Shown here one piece after another: positions 53,884 through 62,827 of a DNA stretch of 64,000 nucleotides (positions are counted from its first letter, which is position 1; each line of letters opens with the position of its first letter). The notes under the pieces were generated by a model. That model searched no databases and was not told the DNA's origin. It worked only from the letters and a program-made list of their open reading frames with translations. The stretch lies in contig JAEZFP010000062.1 in assembly GCA_023417475.1 (NCBI GenBank), positions 1 through 64,000 on the forward strand, read 5' to 3'. The position numbers were made by a program, and so were the translations under genes. Origin of the DNA: Bacillota bacterium. GTDB lineage: Bacteria > Bacillota > UBA4882 > UBA8346.

Positions 53884-54111
53884 CTTCGACCACCAACATT
53901 AATATTGCGTTAACAGATTATTTCAAGTTTATTGTATTCGCTTCTTTCCTGAAAATCCAGTGACAATAATCAAGAATACTATGACAAAAAACAATTACGG
54001 AATTGGCAAAAACTTTTTATAAAATCTTCGAAGCGCAGTTCCAGTGCTGATTAAGTCCTGATCCGGCTTGCATTTGCGAACCATTTGCCGGGCATCCGGT
54101 TACATTTGCTA

Positions 54112-54120
54112 TGTTATACT
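54112..54120 (+). promoter_or_regulatory. Extended -10 promoter candidate
   Basis: TGTTATACT is an extended -10 element without a matching -35, 68 bases before the pectate-lyase-fold gene. The gap 53884-54188 holds nothing else and should also contain the divergent promoter of the MoxR/VWA operon. Confidence 0.45.
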
Positions 54121-54188
54121 GGTTATAGCAACGGTTGTTATCAGCGATTGCCTGCCGTACCAATCCTTCATGATAAAAAGGAGTTTGA

Positions 54189-55616
54189 TTGCGAATGAAT
54201 CGACAGCTTCACCCCGTCATCTGCCTAAGTCTCCTAACTTGCATTACCTTGTTGCTCCATATGGCCGGTCCGGTTCGGGCGGCCGAGTCTGCCAGCCAAG
54301 GCGTTCCGCTTGCCAAGCCCGGGACGGAAGAGCTTATCAGCGTCAGTCCGGTTAATGTTAAAAATTTCGGCGCCAAGGGCGACGGCGTCAGCGATGATTC
54401 CGCCAGTATCCAACAGGCGATCAACAGCCTCAAAGAAGGCGGAACCTTGTTTTTTCCTTCGGGAAAATACGCCTTTAGCCAAACGCTCGTTCTTCCGTCC
54501 CATCTGCGCATCCTGGGCGACAACCGGATCTCGACGATTCTTTTATATACCGGGTCCGACAAAGCGATCGTCTCCGGCAGCCGCGAGGGACGGTATGGCG
54601 CCGGAACCTATTACATTACCATCGAAAATATTATTTTGCGCGGTCAGGACGCCGGGACCGGCCTATATATCACTTCACGCTATCTGACTATTAACAATGC
54701 CGAGATCTCCCATTTCGAAGTGGGTATGGACAGTCAATACTGCTGGACCAACAAATTTTATAATGTTTCCTTCTTCTACAACAGCGATACCGCTTTCCGG
54801 GGCGGCGCCCTGCTGAACGCCAACAGTTTTGTCAACTGCATCTTTTCCACCGGGCAACGGGCGGTGACGATCAACCAATGTTGGAACGTCTCCTTCGTGG
54901 GGTGTCAATTTGAAGGTTATACCGACGCTTGCTTCGCGTTTGATGAGCCGGCCAAAAGCGCCGTCTGGAATTTGAGTATCAGCGGTTCGTACTTTGAAAA
55001 TACCGGCAAAGCCCTTTACGCCGGGCCCAATGCCTCCTTTTTTCAATTGGCGCTGAACAACAACATCATCACCACCCATGGCGCGGGCCTGGCGATTCAG
55101 ATCAACAACCGTAATAACTATGGCAAAAACACCGGCATCATCGAAAACAATTCGTTTTTCCGCGAGAACAAAGGTAGCGCCGAATCGTTTGTTCGGATCG
55201 ACGGTCCCGCCTATCTCCTGTTTCGCTCCAATCAATCCTACGCTTCCCCCGGGTATCTCCCGGTGGCGTTGTTGGATGAAGCCACCCGGACAACTCACGA
55301 TACCTCAGTGGAGACATCATTGAGCGACGGGAATCGCCTGAACTTCTCGGGCGTAGGGGTATTCGACAAAGGAATGATCATCGGAAGCAACGCTCCCCAA
55401 ACTGCCGACCCGGGCTTGATCGTCTATAATAACGGGCAGCTCAAGATCTTTAATTCCAATGGGCAAGCGGAGCCCGTTGCAACGCTTAAAGCGGGACCCC
55501 CGCCGGAACGGCCGATCAATTGTCCGGTCGGCACGATCTATTTCGATACCACGCTCGACCGGCCGCTTTGGTGGAACGGGCAAAACTGGGTCGACGCGAA
55601 TGGACACAAACGGTAG
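54189..55616 (+). CDS. Secreted pectate-lyase-fold (right-handed beta-helix) protein
   Basis: This 475-residue exported protein has a signal peptide (cleavage near PVRAAES) and then the Pectate_lyase_3/tailspike entry block VNVKNFGAKGDGVSDD. A long beta-helix with repeating N-rich turns follows. The C-terminal CPVGTIYFDTTLDRPLWWNG is a short domain often found at the end of phage tail and secreted adhesin-like proteins. It may bind or cleave a polysaccharide, and catalytic residues cannot be assigned. The TTG at 54189 is five bases after AAGGAG; an ATG two codons later is also possible. Confidence 0.8.
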   Translation: MRMNRQLHPVICLSLLTCITLLLHMAGPVRAAESASQGVPLAKPGTEELISVSPVNVKNFGAKGDGVSDDSASIQQAINSLKEGGTLFFPSGKYAFSQTLVLPSHLRILGDNRISTILLYTGSDKAIVSGSREGRYGAGTYYITIENIILRGQDAGTGLYITSRYLTINNAEISHFEVGMDSQYCWTNKFYNVSFFYNSDTAFRGGALLNANSFVNCIFSTGQRAVTINQCWNVSFVGCQFEGYTDACFAFDEPAKSAVWNLSISGSYFENTGKALYAGPNASFFQLALNNNIITTHGAGLAIQINNRNNYGKNTGIIENNSFFRENKGSAESFVRIDGPAYLLFRSNQSYASPGYLPVALLDEATRTTHDTSVETSLSDGNRLNFSGVGVFDKGMIIGSNAPQTADPGLIVYNNGQLKIFNSNGQAEPVATLKAGPPPERPINCPVGTIYFDTTLDRPLWWNGQNWVDANGHKR

Positions 55617-56063
55617 CGACGCTCACCAATTCAGCGGAGCGCAAACGGAGCTGTCGCTGTGAGTGACCAAACGATCTCATTGAGTCATTCACGTTTTGTT
55701 AATAACGCTTCCATGTTACTAACAAAACGATCTCTTTTTGTGGATAACTCTTCTATTTCTGTTAGAAAATGAACAGTTGCTGTGGATAAATAGGACGCTA
55801 TAGGATGACGCTGTGAATAAGGGTTGGTTTCGGTTTGAGGCGGGGGAGCAAGATGAAGGTTGCAGGGCTTCGAAGCATTTCTAGAAACCCCAAAAAGGGC
55901 AAGTCAAAACGCGGGAAGGGTCGGGGCCACCGAAAAACGGCTCGAAATAACATGGACCGACAATCTATTGATAGCCTAAAACAAGCGACTCCCTATCTAT
56001 TGTCGGTCAATCTTTCAGAGCGGAGGTTTTTTTAGTGACTTGGAAGGGTCCCGCGTTTTGGTT
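55617..56063. other. Gene-free stretch with hairpin before the chromate genes
   Basis: No gene is supported. GACCGACAAT (55955-55964) is repeated inverted at 55999-56008, with a second short AGATAG-type pairing inside, and GGTTTTTTT follows at 56025, so it may end the chromate-transporter transcript or the plus-strand one. CAAAACGATCTC-like words recur at 55665-55730. Confidence 0.45.
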
Positions 56064-56633
56064 TTAAAAGATGAAGGCTCCGACAATACCGGCCGCGATG
56101 GTGGCGGCGATCGGGCCGACTTTAAACCGTTGGGTCGCAAAGATCGTTACGCCAAAGATAAAAATCGCCGGCAAATTCAGGGTGTGAAGCGGCGCCGTGA
56201 AGAGTTTGGCGCTGAAAAAACTTTCGTTAATAATTGAACTTTTAAAGAAGAAGATAACGGCCGCGGCGATCATGCCGACCGTCGCCGGACGGATTCCGCC
56301 CAAAATCGCCTGGACAACCGGATTGGTCTTGAACTTCATGATAAACGCGGCAATGATTAAAATCATGATTAACGATGGCAACGAGACGCCGACCGTGGCA
56401 AATACCGCGCCCCACAAACCGGCCGACTTGTAACCGACATATGTAGCCGCATTTACCGCGATTGGACCCGGCGTCATCTGCGATAACGCAACCACATTGG
56501 AGAACTCGTGGGCCGACATGATTCCGAAGTGTTGAATCTCTTGATAGATTAAAGGCAACATTACGTAACCGCCGCCAAAACTGAATAATCCGATCTTAAA
56601 AAAGATATAAAACAACTGGGAATAAACCATCAT
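56064..56633 (-). CDS. Chromate transporter, second short subunit
   Basis: This 189-residue membrane protein is half of a two-gene chromate ion transporter (short-chain CHR family). FFKIGLFSFGGGYVMLPLI and VVALSQMTPGPIAVNAATYVG are the CHR repeat motifs, followed by about five membrane segments. It overlaps the first subunit gene by four bases (ATGA). The two half-size proteins would form one antiparallel transporter. The substrate is chromate or sulfate-like anions by family only. Confidence 0.92.
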   Translation of the reverse strand: MMVYSQLFYIFFKIGLFSFGGGYVMLPLIYQEIQHFGIMSAHEFSNVVALSQMTPGPIAVNAATYVGYKSAGLWGAVFATVGVSLPSLIMILIIAAFIMKFKTNPVVQAILGGIRPATVGMIAAAVIFFFKSSIINESFFSAKLFTAPLHTLNLPAIFIFGVTIFATQRFKVGPIAATIAAGIVGAFIF

Positions 56634-57184
56634 GATGATCGCCTCCGTTGCCAGCGATAAATTGCATATCCGGCCGCTCCGCCGAAGATCACCATCCAGG
56701 CGGCGTTGAGATTAAACAGCACGATTCCGGCAAACGACACACCCGCGATCCACCAACCGCTGCGGTTTTTAATCACCGATTTGCCGAGTTTGACCGCAGC
56801 CAACAAGATCAAGCCCGCTGAAGCCGCGCGGATCCCCGCAAAAACTTTTTCGACATAGACGTTCTCCTGTAGGCTCATCAAAGCCAATAAAATCACGATA
56901 ATCGACGCGAAAGCCGGGAAAATCACCCCAAAAGCGGCACTGACAGCCCCCGCCACCCCCGCGACACGATTGCCGATAAAGATGGCCGAGTTGATCGCGA
57001 TCACGCCCGGTACTGACTGGGAGATTGCGAAAATATCGATGATCTCGGCTTCGGTAATCCATTGTTCCTTTTCAACGACTTCACGTTGGATCAACGGCAG
57101 CATGGCATAACCGCCGCCAAAGGTGAAGCTGCCAACCTTCAAAAAAACCCAGCAAATTTTTAACAATCGCTTCCAATCACGCAC
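56630..57184 (-). CDS. Chromate transporter, first short subunit
   Basis: This 184-residue membrane protein is the partner half of the CHR transporter, with VFLKVGSFTFGGGYAMLPLIQ and IFAISQSVPGVIAINSAIFIG. The GTG start is six bases after TAGGAG. It heads a two-gene operon with the second subunit. No chromate regulator gene lies nearby. Confidence 0.92.
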   Translation of the reverse strand: MRDWKRLLKICWVFLKVGSFTFGGGYAMLPLIQREVVEKEQWITEAEIIDIFAISQSVPGVIAINSAIFIGNRVAGVAGAVSAAFGVIFPAFASIIVILLALMSLQENVYVEKVFAGIRAASAGLILLAAVKLGKSVIKNRSGWWIAGVSFAGIVLFNLNAAWMVIFGGAAGYAIYRWQRRRSS

Positions 57185-57482
57185 TTTTGGCTCCTACCCC
57201 AACGGTGTTCCCCCGTCGGCTAAAGTTCACTAAAAATAAGCTAACCAACAATTGTCTGCATTATAGCCCGTTCCACGGCGGAAGTCAATGCGGGGCAACG
57301 CCGGCAAAAAAAATATTCCCAACCCAGAACAAAACTGCCAATCGTTTCGTCCAATTATAAATGGCGCACGAAACTCGGGAACTGTCTTGACTGCGCCATA
57401 TTTCCCTTGATCCGTCCGTGACGATAAGCACGACATTTCTTCCATTACCGTATCGCGTAAAAATACCCCAAGGAGGGTTTTC

Positions 57483-58412
57483 ATGAAACGTTCATTTGTA
57501 ATAATGGTCGGTATGCTATTCGTCGCCGTTTTGCTTTCCGGATGCGTCGATGAGTTGGGCGCGGTCGATCTCTCCGGCGAATACCCGTTACGCTCGTCAA
57601 ACGACGGTTGGGCCTTCCGGGTCATCGGCGACGTCAGCCTGAACCGCCACAGTTTGGAACCGTACAGCCGGATGATTGACTACCGCAATTATCTGGAACA
57701 GGACACCACCTTCCGGATCGCCGGAACCGATTACTTATTTGTCAGCCGTTTTCAAGGAGGTTATCTCACGTTTGGCCGCCGGAACCCTTACGGCGAAGCC
57801 TATCGCAATTTTCAAACCCAAGTGTATAACTATAATACCCATGAACCGGTTAAACCGTTTGTGATTCAACAGTCGGACACCGGAGCCGATTGGGACAACC
57901 GTCTCGATTTCGGCGGGAAAGATATTAAGCAGACTCTGAACCGGAACGGCAATTTTAAATTCACTTTTTATGACGAGGGTATCAATCAGGACTTGATCGT
58001 TTACAGTTCCTACTCCATCGATACGACCGCCGAACGGAAAGTCAATAAGCAAGATCAATACATTCTTGATAAAAACGGCCGCTATCAGTATGATGATGTG
58101 AAAGCCGTCGGTTGGTCTCAAATCTGCATTGGCGCCCGGAGTTGTCTGGTCGCCGAACATTATGTCGGCAACCAAAAAATCGTTCTTTACGTGCTTGATT
58201 GGGACTTTGACGGCAAGTTCACCGCCGCCGACCGGATTTATTGCGACTATACCGACGAATTTTACTGGTTTGGCAAGACCATCCGGTTGAGCAAATCCTT
58301 TGATCCCAAAAAAGACAACAAATATTCCCTAGCCTTTATCGCACCGGCGACTCCACTCGATCTTCCCCGGTTAAAGATCGAACTGGTGGAAAAGGGCGTC
58401 CGTGAGAAATAG
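57483..58412 (+). CDS. Lipoprotein of unknown function with EF-hand-like loop
   Basis: This 309-residue surface lipoprotein has a signal with lipobox LLSGC (Cys21), then a beta-rich, tyrosine- and asparagine-rich body. DWDFDGKFTAADRI near residue 240 has the spacing of an EF-hand or dockerin-like calcium loop. Otherwise I do not recognise a family. An AAGGAGG lies shortly before the ATG. It is a single gene, convergent with glyS across a perfect terminator. The gap 57185-57482 upstream shows nothing but promoter-sized space. Confidence 0.75.
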   Translation: MKRSFVIMVGMLFVAVLLSGCVDELGAVDLSGEYPLRSSNDGWAFRVIGDVSLNRHSLEPYSRMIDYRNYLEQDTTFRIAGTDYLFVSRFQGGYLTFGRRNPYGEAYRNFQTQVYNYNTHEPVKPFVIQQSDTGADWDNRLDFGGKDIKQTLNRNGNFKFTFYDEGINQDLIVYSSYSIDTTAERKVNKQDQYILDKNGRYQYDDVKAVGWSQICIGARSCLVAEHYVGNQKIVLYVLDWDFDGKFTAADRIYCDYTDEFYWFGKTIRLSKSFDPKKDNKYSLAFIAPATPLDLPRLKIELVEKGVREK

Positions 58413-58438
58413 CCGGAGCCAACCGGTGGGCGGCTCTA

Positions 58439-58469
58439 TAAAAGAAGCGGCGATGCGCCGCTTCTTTTA
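58439..58469. terminator. Strong bidirectional terminator
   Basis: TAAAAGAAGCGGCG and its exact complement pair with a 3-base loop between the convergent lipoprotein and glyS genes, followed by T-rich sequence. Confidence 0.9.
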
Positions 58470-58495
58470 TTTTAATTTTGGGGATGAATGCGTTC

Positions 58496-59809
58496 TTACC
58501 AGGCTAACTTATCCCAGAGGTATTTTGACAGTTCCGCCACGGGAATCCGCACTTGTTCCATGGTGTCGCGATCCCGGACCGTAACCGCCTTGTCTTCCAG
58601 ACTGTCAAAGTCAATCGTGACGCAATACGGCGTGCCGATCTCGTCCTGACGGCGGTAGCGACGGCCGATTGCTTTCGAATCGTCATAATCGACCATCCAA
58701 TATTTGCGGAGTTCTGCTTCGATCGCCTGCGCCATCGCCACTAACGGCTCTTTCTTGGAAAGCGGTAAAATCGCCACTTTATACGGGGCCAACGCGCGAT
58801 GCAGTTTGAGCACCACCCGGACTTCATCCTTATCGGGTTCCTCATGGTAAGCGTCCAATAAAAAGGCCAAGGTACCGCGATCGGCGCCGGCGGAAGGCTC
58901 AATGACATACGGGACGTAATGCTCGTTGGCTTCCTGGTCGAAATAATCGATCCGTTGGCCGCTGTATTCGGCATGTCGTTTCAGATCAAAGTCGGTGCGG
59001 TTGGCGATCCCTTCCAGTTCCGACCAGCCCATCGGGAAATAATATTCCACGTCGAAACAACCTTTGGCATAGTGGGCCAACTCGTCGGAGGCGTGTTCGC
59101 GCAAACGGAGCCGTTCGGGATTGATCCCTAAGTCCACATACCATTGGAACCGCCGGTCAATCCATTCCTGATGGGCTTGCTCATCGGTTCCGGGCTTAAC
59201 AAAATACTCGATCTCCATCTGCTCGAACTCCCGGGTCCGAAAGGTGAAGTTGCCAGGGGTGATCTCGTTACGAAATGACTTCCCGATCTGACCAATGCCA
59301 AAAGGCAGTTTCATCCGGGTTGAGGTTAGAACGTTATTAAAGTTGACAAAAATGCCCTGGGCGGTTTCGGGACGCATATAAACCACCGCCGCGCTGTCCT
59401 CCACCGGTCCCATGAACGTTTTGAACATCAGATTGAACTGGCGGGCTTCGGTCAATTCGCCGCCGCAAGACGGACACTTATCCCCCTCGAGATGGTCGGC
59501 GCGGAACCGTTGGCGGCATGATTTGCAATCAACCAACGGATCGGTAAACCCGGCGACGTGACCGCTGGCTTCCCAAACGCGCGGATGCATCAGGATGCTG
59601 GCGTCCAAACCCACCATATCGTCACGTTCCTGGATTACTTTCCGGCGCCAAGCCTGTTTGACATTGTTCTTTAGCTCTACTCCGAGTGGGCCGTAATCCC
59701 AACAGCTGTTTAAACCGCCGTAGATCTCGCTGGATTGAAAGATAAATCCTCTCCGTTTTGCGAGTGAAACAATCTTCTCCATTGTGGTCGTAGCTTGAAC
59801 TTCCGACAT
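58496..59809 (-). CDS. glyS: Glycyl-tRNA synthetase, single-chain dimeric type
   Basis: This 437-residue class II synthetase charges tRNA-Gly. Near the N-terminus are KRRGFIFQSSEIYGGLNSCWDYGPLG and a zinc-knuckle (CKSCRQRF with CPSCGG). Motif 2 lies in GKSFRNEITPGNFTFRTREFEQME, motif 3 in EPSAGADRGTLAFLLDAY, and an anticodon-binding domain ends the protein. This is the alpha2, eukaryote-like form, not GlyQ/GlyS. The ATG at 59809 is eight bases after GAGGAGG, 16 codons inside the open frame. It follows the SpoIIM-like gene by 51 bases on the same strand, and the glycine T-box lies ahead of both. Confidence 0.97.
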   Translation of the reverse strand: MSEVQATTTMEKIVSLAKRRGFIFQSSEIYGGLNSCWDYGPLGVELKNNVKQAWRRKVIQERDDMVGLDASILMHPRVWEASGHVAGFTDPLVDCKSCRQRFRADHLEGDKCPSCGGELTEARQFNLMFKTFMGPVEDSAAVVYMRPETAQGIFVNFNNVLTSTRMKLPFGIGQIGKSFRNEITPGNFTFRTREFEQMEIEYFVKPGTDEQAHQEWIDRRFQWYVDLGINPERLRLREHASDELAHYAKGCFDVEYYFPMGWSELEGIANRTDFDLKRHAEYSGQRIDYFDQEANEHYVPYVIEPSAGADRGTLAFLLDAYHEEPDKDEVRVVLKLHRALAPYKVAILPLSKKEPLVAMAQAIEAELRKYWMVDYDDSKAIGRRYRRQDEIGTPYCVTIDFDSLEDKAVTVRDRDTMEQVRIPVAELSKYLWDKLAW

Positions 59810-59860
59810 GATAAATACCTCCTCGATTATTCGTATCAAAAATGAGCAAACGTCCAATCC

Positions 59861-60484
59861 CTACCGGATCAACCGTTGCCAAAAAATCATGATCTGCGGC
59901 GTCAGGGTTATTTCAATCACCGCCGCGACGGTCAGTAAAACCAGCATTAACGCCCCGTAATATTTGAGTTCCCGGAAGAACTCCCGCAAAATCGGCAGGT
60001 TTTCACCCTGCATAAAATAATGCCAGAACCAACGCCACAAGCAAAGCCCAAATTTGACTCCCATGGCGACCGCGAGCAAAAAGGCGGGGATCTCAAAAAT
60101 TCCGTGCGGCGCCAGGCTGAGATAATACTGAAGTTCGCCCATTTTGGCATGAACTTGCGTGTAATATTGAAAAGCCCCGATCCCCACTCCGTTAATTAAC
60201 AACGACAGTAACGGCGGAAAGATTAATACGCCGGAAACGATCGCGGTAATTGACGCCGACAAATTATTGAACCATATCGTAAAAATTTGCACCCCCACCG
60301 GAGCGTGTTTAATCTTTTCGGCAATCTTTCGTAAGTGTTGGGCGAAGAATTTAATGATTTGTTGCGCTTCATCGGGGTAAAATTTCGGTAGCAACGCGCC
60401 TGCTAAAACACTGATCAAAAAAAATAGGGTGATCACGGTTAACAGGTAACGGTCCCGTTTTAATAAACGTTTAATCTCCTCCAT
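59861..60484 (-). CDS. SpoIIM family (DUF95) membrane protein
   Basis: This 207-residue protein has about five membrane segments and the DUF95/SpoIIM hallmark LAPHGIFEIPAFLLA. In Bacillus the family member SpoIIM acts in forespore engulfment; most other members are of unknown function. AGGGG lies shortly before the ATG. It stands between a glycine T-box and glyS on the same strand, an unexpected place. No other sporulation gene is in the window. Confidence 0.88.
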   Translation of the reverse strand: MEEIKRLLKRDRYLLTVITLFFLISVLAGALLPKFYPDEAQQIIKFFAQHLRKIAEKIKHAPVGVQIFTIWFNNLSASITAIVSGVLIFPPLLSLLINGVGIGAFQYYTQVHAKMGELQYYLSLAPHGIFEIPAFLLAVAMGVKFGLCLWRWFWHYFMQGENLPILREFFRELKYYGALMLVLLTVAAVIEITLTPQIMIFWQRLIR

Positions 60485-60630
60485 CTGATTCCCCTTTTCT
60501 CCAGATTATCATTTATTGTATTGATCATTCCGCTAATTTACGACCTAACCGAACTGAGCGTTACACTTGAAATAACGGTTTGCGGCGGACGGTCGACGAA
60601 TCGCGCCGCCGGTCTTTTAAAAAAGCCAAT

Positions 60631-60836
60631 AAAAAAGAAACCTGCTCCCTTCTCAGGGACGAGAGGTTTCCCGCGGTTCCACCCTGTTTGGCCCAAAGAT
60701 CTCCAGGCCCACTTCATTGCCACGGCTCAAAGCGCCTTTCCCAAACAATCCGGACCGGGTCGCACCAACCCCCGGCTCTCTCTACCGTCTTGGCTTTGGT
60801 AATCTTTCTTCGTCATCGCCGATATCAAATTCTCTA
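60631..60836 (-). promoter_or_regulatory. Glycine T-box riboswitch
   Basis: On the minus strand the antiterminator T-box GGGTGGAACCGCGGG is at 60684-60670. The terminator GAAACCT...AGGTTTC with TTTTTT ends at 60631. Stem I shows AGAGAGCCGGGGGTTGGTG in its distal part. In the specifier region GAAAGGCGCTTTGAG the codon GGC (60736-60734) specifies glycine, just as in known glyQS leaders. Uncharged tRNA-Gly would let transcription continue into the SpoIIM-like gene and glyS. Confidence 0.93.
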
Positions 60837-60842
60837 CTCGAC

Positions 60843-60872
60843 ACTATATCAAATTCCACCCATGCCTGTCAA
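60843..60872 (-). promoter_or_regulatory. Promoter of the T-box leader
   Basis: On the minus strand TTGACA (60872-60867) and TATAGT (60848-60843) are 18 bp apart, seven bases before the expected T-box RNA start. Confidence 0.75.
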
Positions 60873-60966
60873 TGCAGAGTATGGCAATTCCTTGTCAGAA
60901 GCATAAATTCGGTGATTGCTTTGCTCAGCCACGCCCCGATGAGCAAACCGGTTCCGCTTGTCTCGT

Positions 60967-61356
60967 TCATTGGATATCCGAATCGGAATCGGAATCGACC
61001 CGTTCAATCTCCACGGTGCAACGGCTGACCAACGCCGCAACCCCGCCGATAATCGCCAATTGCGGCGCCAATAGCGCTCCGACTACTCCCGCGGTGACCG
61101 GAATCTCTATCAGCACTTTCTCCTCTTGCTTGACCCGGATCTTCGCGACATTCCCTTTCTTGATCAATTCTTTGACTTTATCGACAAGCTCGTTGCCTTT
61201 GACAAAGAACTCTTCCCGGGAATTTTTGCTTCCTTGTTCCAACTTGACCAAGGCTTCAATCACATCCCAATTGGATGTTTCGAGCGCTTGTTTGGCTGCT
61301 TCGTAACTGACATTCATTCGTTCGCGGATCAGATCAATTTTTGTCAAATTGTCCAT
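60967..61356 (-). CDS. DUF4342 protein with UBA-like N-terminus
   Basis: This 129-residue protein begins with a UBA/EF-Ts-type helical domain (IDLIRERMNVSYEAAKQALE) and continues with the DUF4342 region, including VKGNELVDKVKELIKKGNV and RIRVKQEEKVLIEIPVT-like beta segments (IRVKQEEKVLIEIPVTAG). A short hydrophobic stretch and an acidic SDSDSD tail end it. Function is unknown. I take the ATG at 61356. It is a single gene. Confidence 0.8.
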   Translation of the reverse strand: MDNLTKIDLIRERMNVSYEAAKQALETSNWDVIEALVKLEQGSKNSREEFFVKGNELVDKVKELIKKGNVAKIRVKQEEKVLIEIPVTAGVVGALLAPQLAIIGGVAALVSRCTVEIERVDSDSDSDIQ

Positions 61357-61456
61357 CAATCGTGCCCCCCACTTTGCTTTGTCATAGATTGCCCGAAGCC
61401 TGGCGATGCTATTCTACGCAATGGGGCCGGCGTTCATAAGTCCAAGGCTGAAAGTA

Positions 61457-62197
61457 TTATAGCAGCGTATCGAGAAATAATTGCGACTTCAGCGGCTGAT
61501 CGATTCGGGCCTCAATAAATGAACGTAAGACCTGCCCGATGAGTTTACACTGTCCAGGCCCGATCCCCAACTGGGTTAACTGACGCATATCCGTGGCGGC
61601 CAACTCCTGAATTTTCGCAACCACTTCGGGCTGGATCTCGATCAGATCCCGGTAGTTTTCATGACAGTCCCGGCAGACCAAACCACCCGCCGCAGCTGAA
61701 AATTGCAATGTTTGTTCCTGCTCGCCGCAACTGACGCATTGGGACAGTTCCGGCTGATAACCCAGGTAGTTCAACAAGCGGATTTGAAAAGCCAGATTTA
61801 CCAAGTCGGACGGATAATCTCCTTCTAACGTCACAAAAGCCGCCAGCATAAACCGGAAAATTTCCCGCGCCGTTTCATGCAGCGGAACAAAACGGTCAAC
61901 CAAATCAGCCCAGTAACTGGCGTAAGCCATGCGAATCAGATCTTCGCGCAATCCCGAAAAAGGATGGATCAGTTCGGCCTGGCTTAGGGTAGCTAAATTT
62001 TTCCCCGGAAAAAGCATGGTTTGGACCAAGTTGAACGCCAGGGTGTTTCCGACAAATCGGCTCCGCTGGCGCCGGGCGCCTTTCACCACCGCTTCGATCT
62101 TCCCGTAGTCTTCGGTCAATAAGACCACGATCCGGTCGGCCTCGCCAAAATTGCGGTTCTTTAGCACTAGGGCTTTGGTACGATAGATTTCACTCAT
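61457..62197 (-). CDS. recO: DNA repair protein RecO
   Basis: This 246-residue recombination mediator helps RecR load RecA onto gaps. The OB-fold start YRTKALVLKNRNFGEADRIVV, the GARRQRSRF loop and the zinc-ribbon CVSCG with CRDCH in the helical half are RecO features, and length is normal. GGAGA is six bases before the ATG. It sits with queH and ruvB on the minus strand as part of a repair and tRNA-modification neighbourhood. Confidence 0.95.
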   Translation of the reverse strand: MSEIYRTKALVLKNRNFGEADRIVVLLTEDYGKIEAVVKGARRQRSRFVGNTLAFNLVQTMLFPGKNLATLSQAELIHPFSGLREDLIRMAYASYWADLVDRFVPLHETAREIFRFMLAAFVTLEGDYPSDLVNLAFQIRLLNYLGYQPELSQCVSCGEQEQTLQFSAAAGGLVCRDCHENYRDLIEIQPEVVAKIQELAATDMRQLTQLGIGPGQCKLIGQVLRSFIEARIDQPLKSQLFLDTLL

Positions 62198-62270
62198 TTA
62201 ATGTCTCCGAAAAAACACAAAACCTTTCCGATATTCGCAAACTCATTCATCGCGATTGCCCCGCCCATCC

Positions 62271-62804
62271 TTAATTTTCTTTATAATAGCGCTCTTTCTC
62301 ACTGTAGATACAGCCGCAATATCCCTGACGGTACAGGCCCAACTCGCGGGCGGCCGCTTGGCTTTGGCGAAAGCCGGGGCGAAAATCTTCGTCATAAAAA
62401 CGCAAACCAGATTCGGCCGCCAATTGGTGACCGGTCTGACAGATCAGCTCCCGGTTTTGATAAGGGCTGATCAACAAAGTCGTACTGAAACAGTCGAACC
62501 CCAATTCTTTGGCTTTGGCCGCTGTCTTGGCGAGCCGGATCCGGTAGCATTGCCCGCAGCGTTGCTGAGGTTCCGCCGCGACCTGCCGTAAAAACTCTTC
62601 CAACGCATACCCCGGTTCCTCCAGCAGCGGCAGTTGCCGTACGGAAGCCAACTCCCGCAACGCATCCCGGCGCCGCTGTTGCTCCTGATAAGGATGAATG
62701 TTCGGGTTGTAAAAAAAGAGGGTCGGTTGAAAGCCCTCCTCCGTTAAACGTTCCGTGGTATAACAGGCGCAAGGCCCGCAACAGGTATGTAAAAAGATGG
62801 ACAT
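62271..62804 (-). CDS. queH: Epoxyqueuosine reductase QueH
   Basis: This 177-residue enzyme would reduce epoxyqueuosine to queuosine in tRNA, the last step of queuosine synthesis. The QueH/DUF208 cysteine sets are present: Cys8, Cys9 and Cys12 in LHTCCGPCA, QRCGQCYRIRL in the middle, and YCGCIYSEKERY at the end, ligands of an iron-sulphur and a mononuclear iron site. AAGGTG precedes the ATG. It follows ruvB by 23 bases and is likely cotranscribed with it. Confidence 0.95.
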   Translation of the reverse strand: MSIFLHTCCGPCACYTTERLTEEGFQPTLFFYNPNIHPYQEQQRRRDALRELASVRQLPLLEEPGYALEEFLRQVAAEPQQRCGQCYRIRLAKTAAKAKELGFDCFSTTLLISPYQNRELICQTGHQLAAESGLRFYDEDFRPGFRQSQAAARELGLYRQGYCGCIYSEKERYYKEN

Positions 62805-62827
62805 GCGCTACACCTTCTTAAAGAAAC

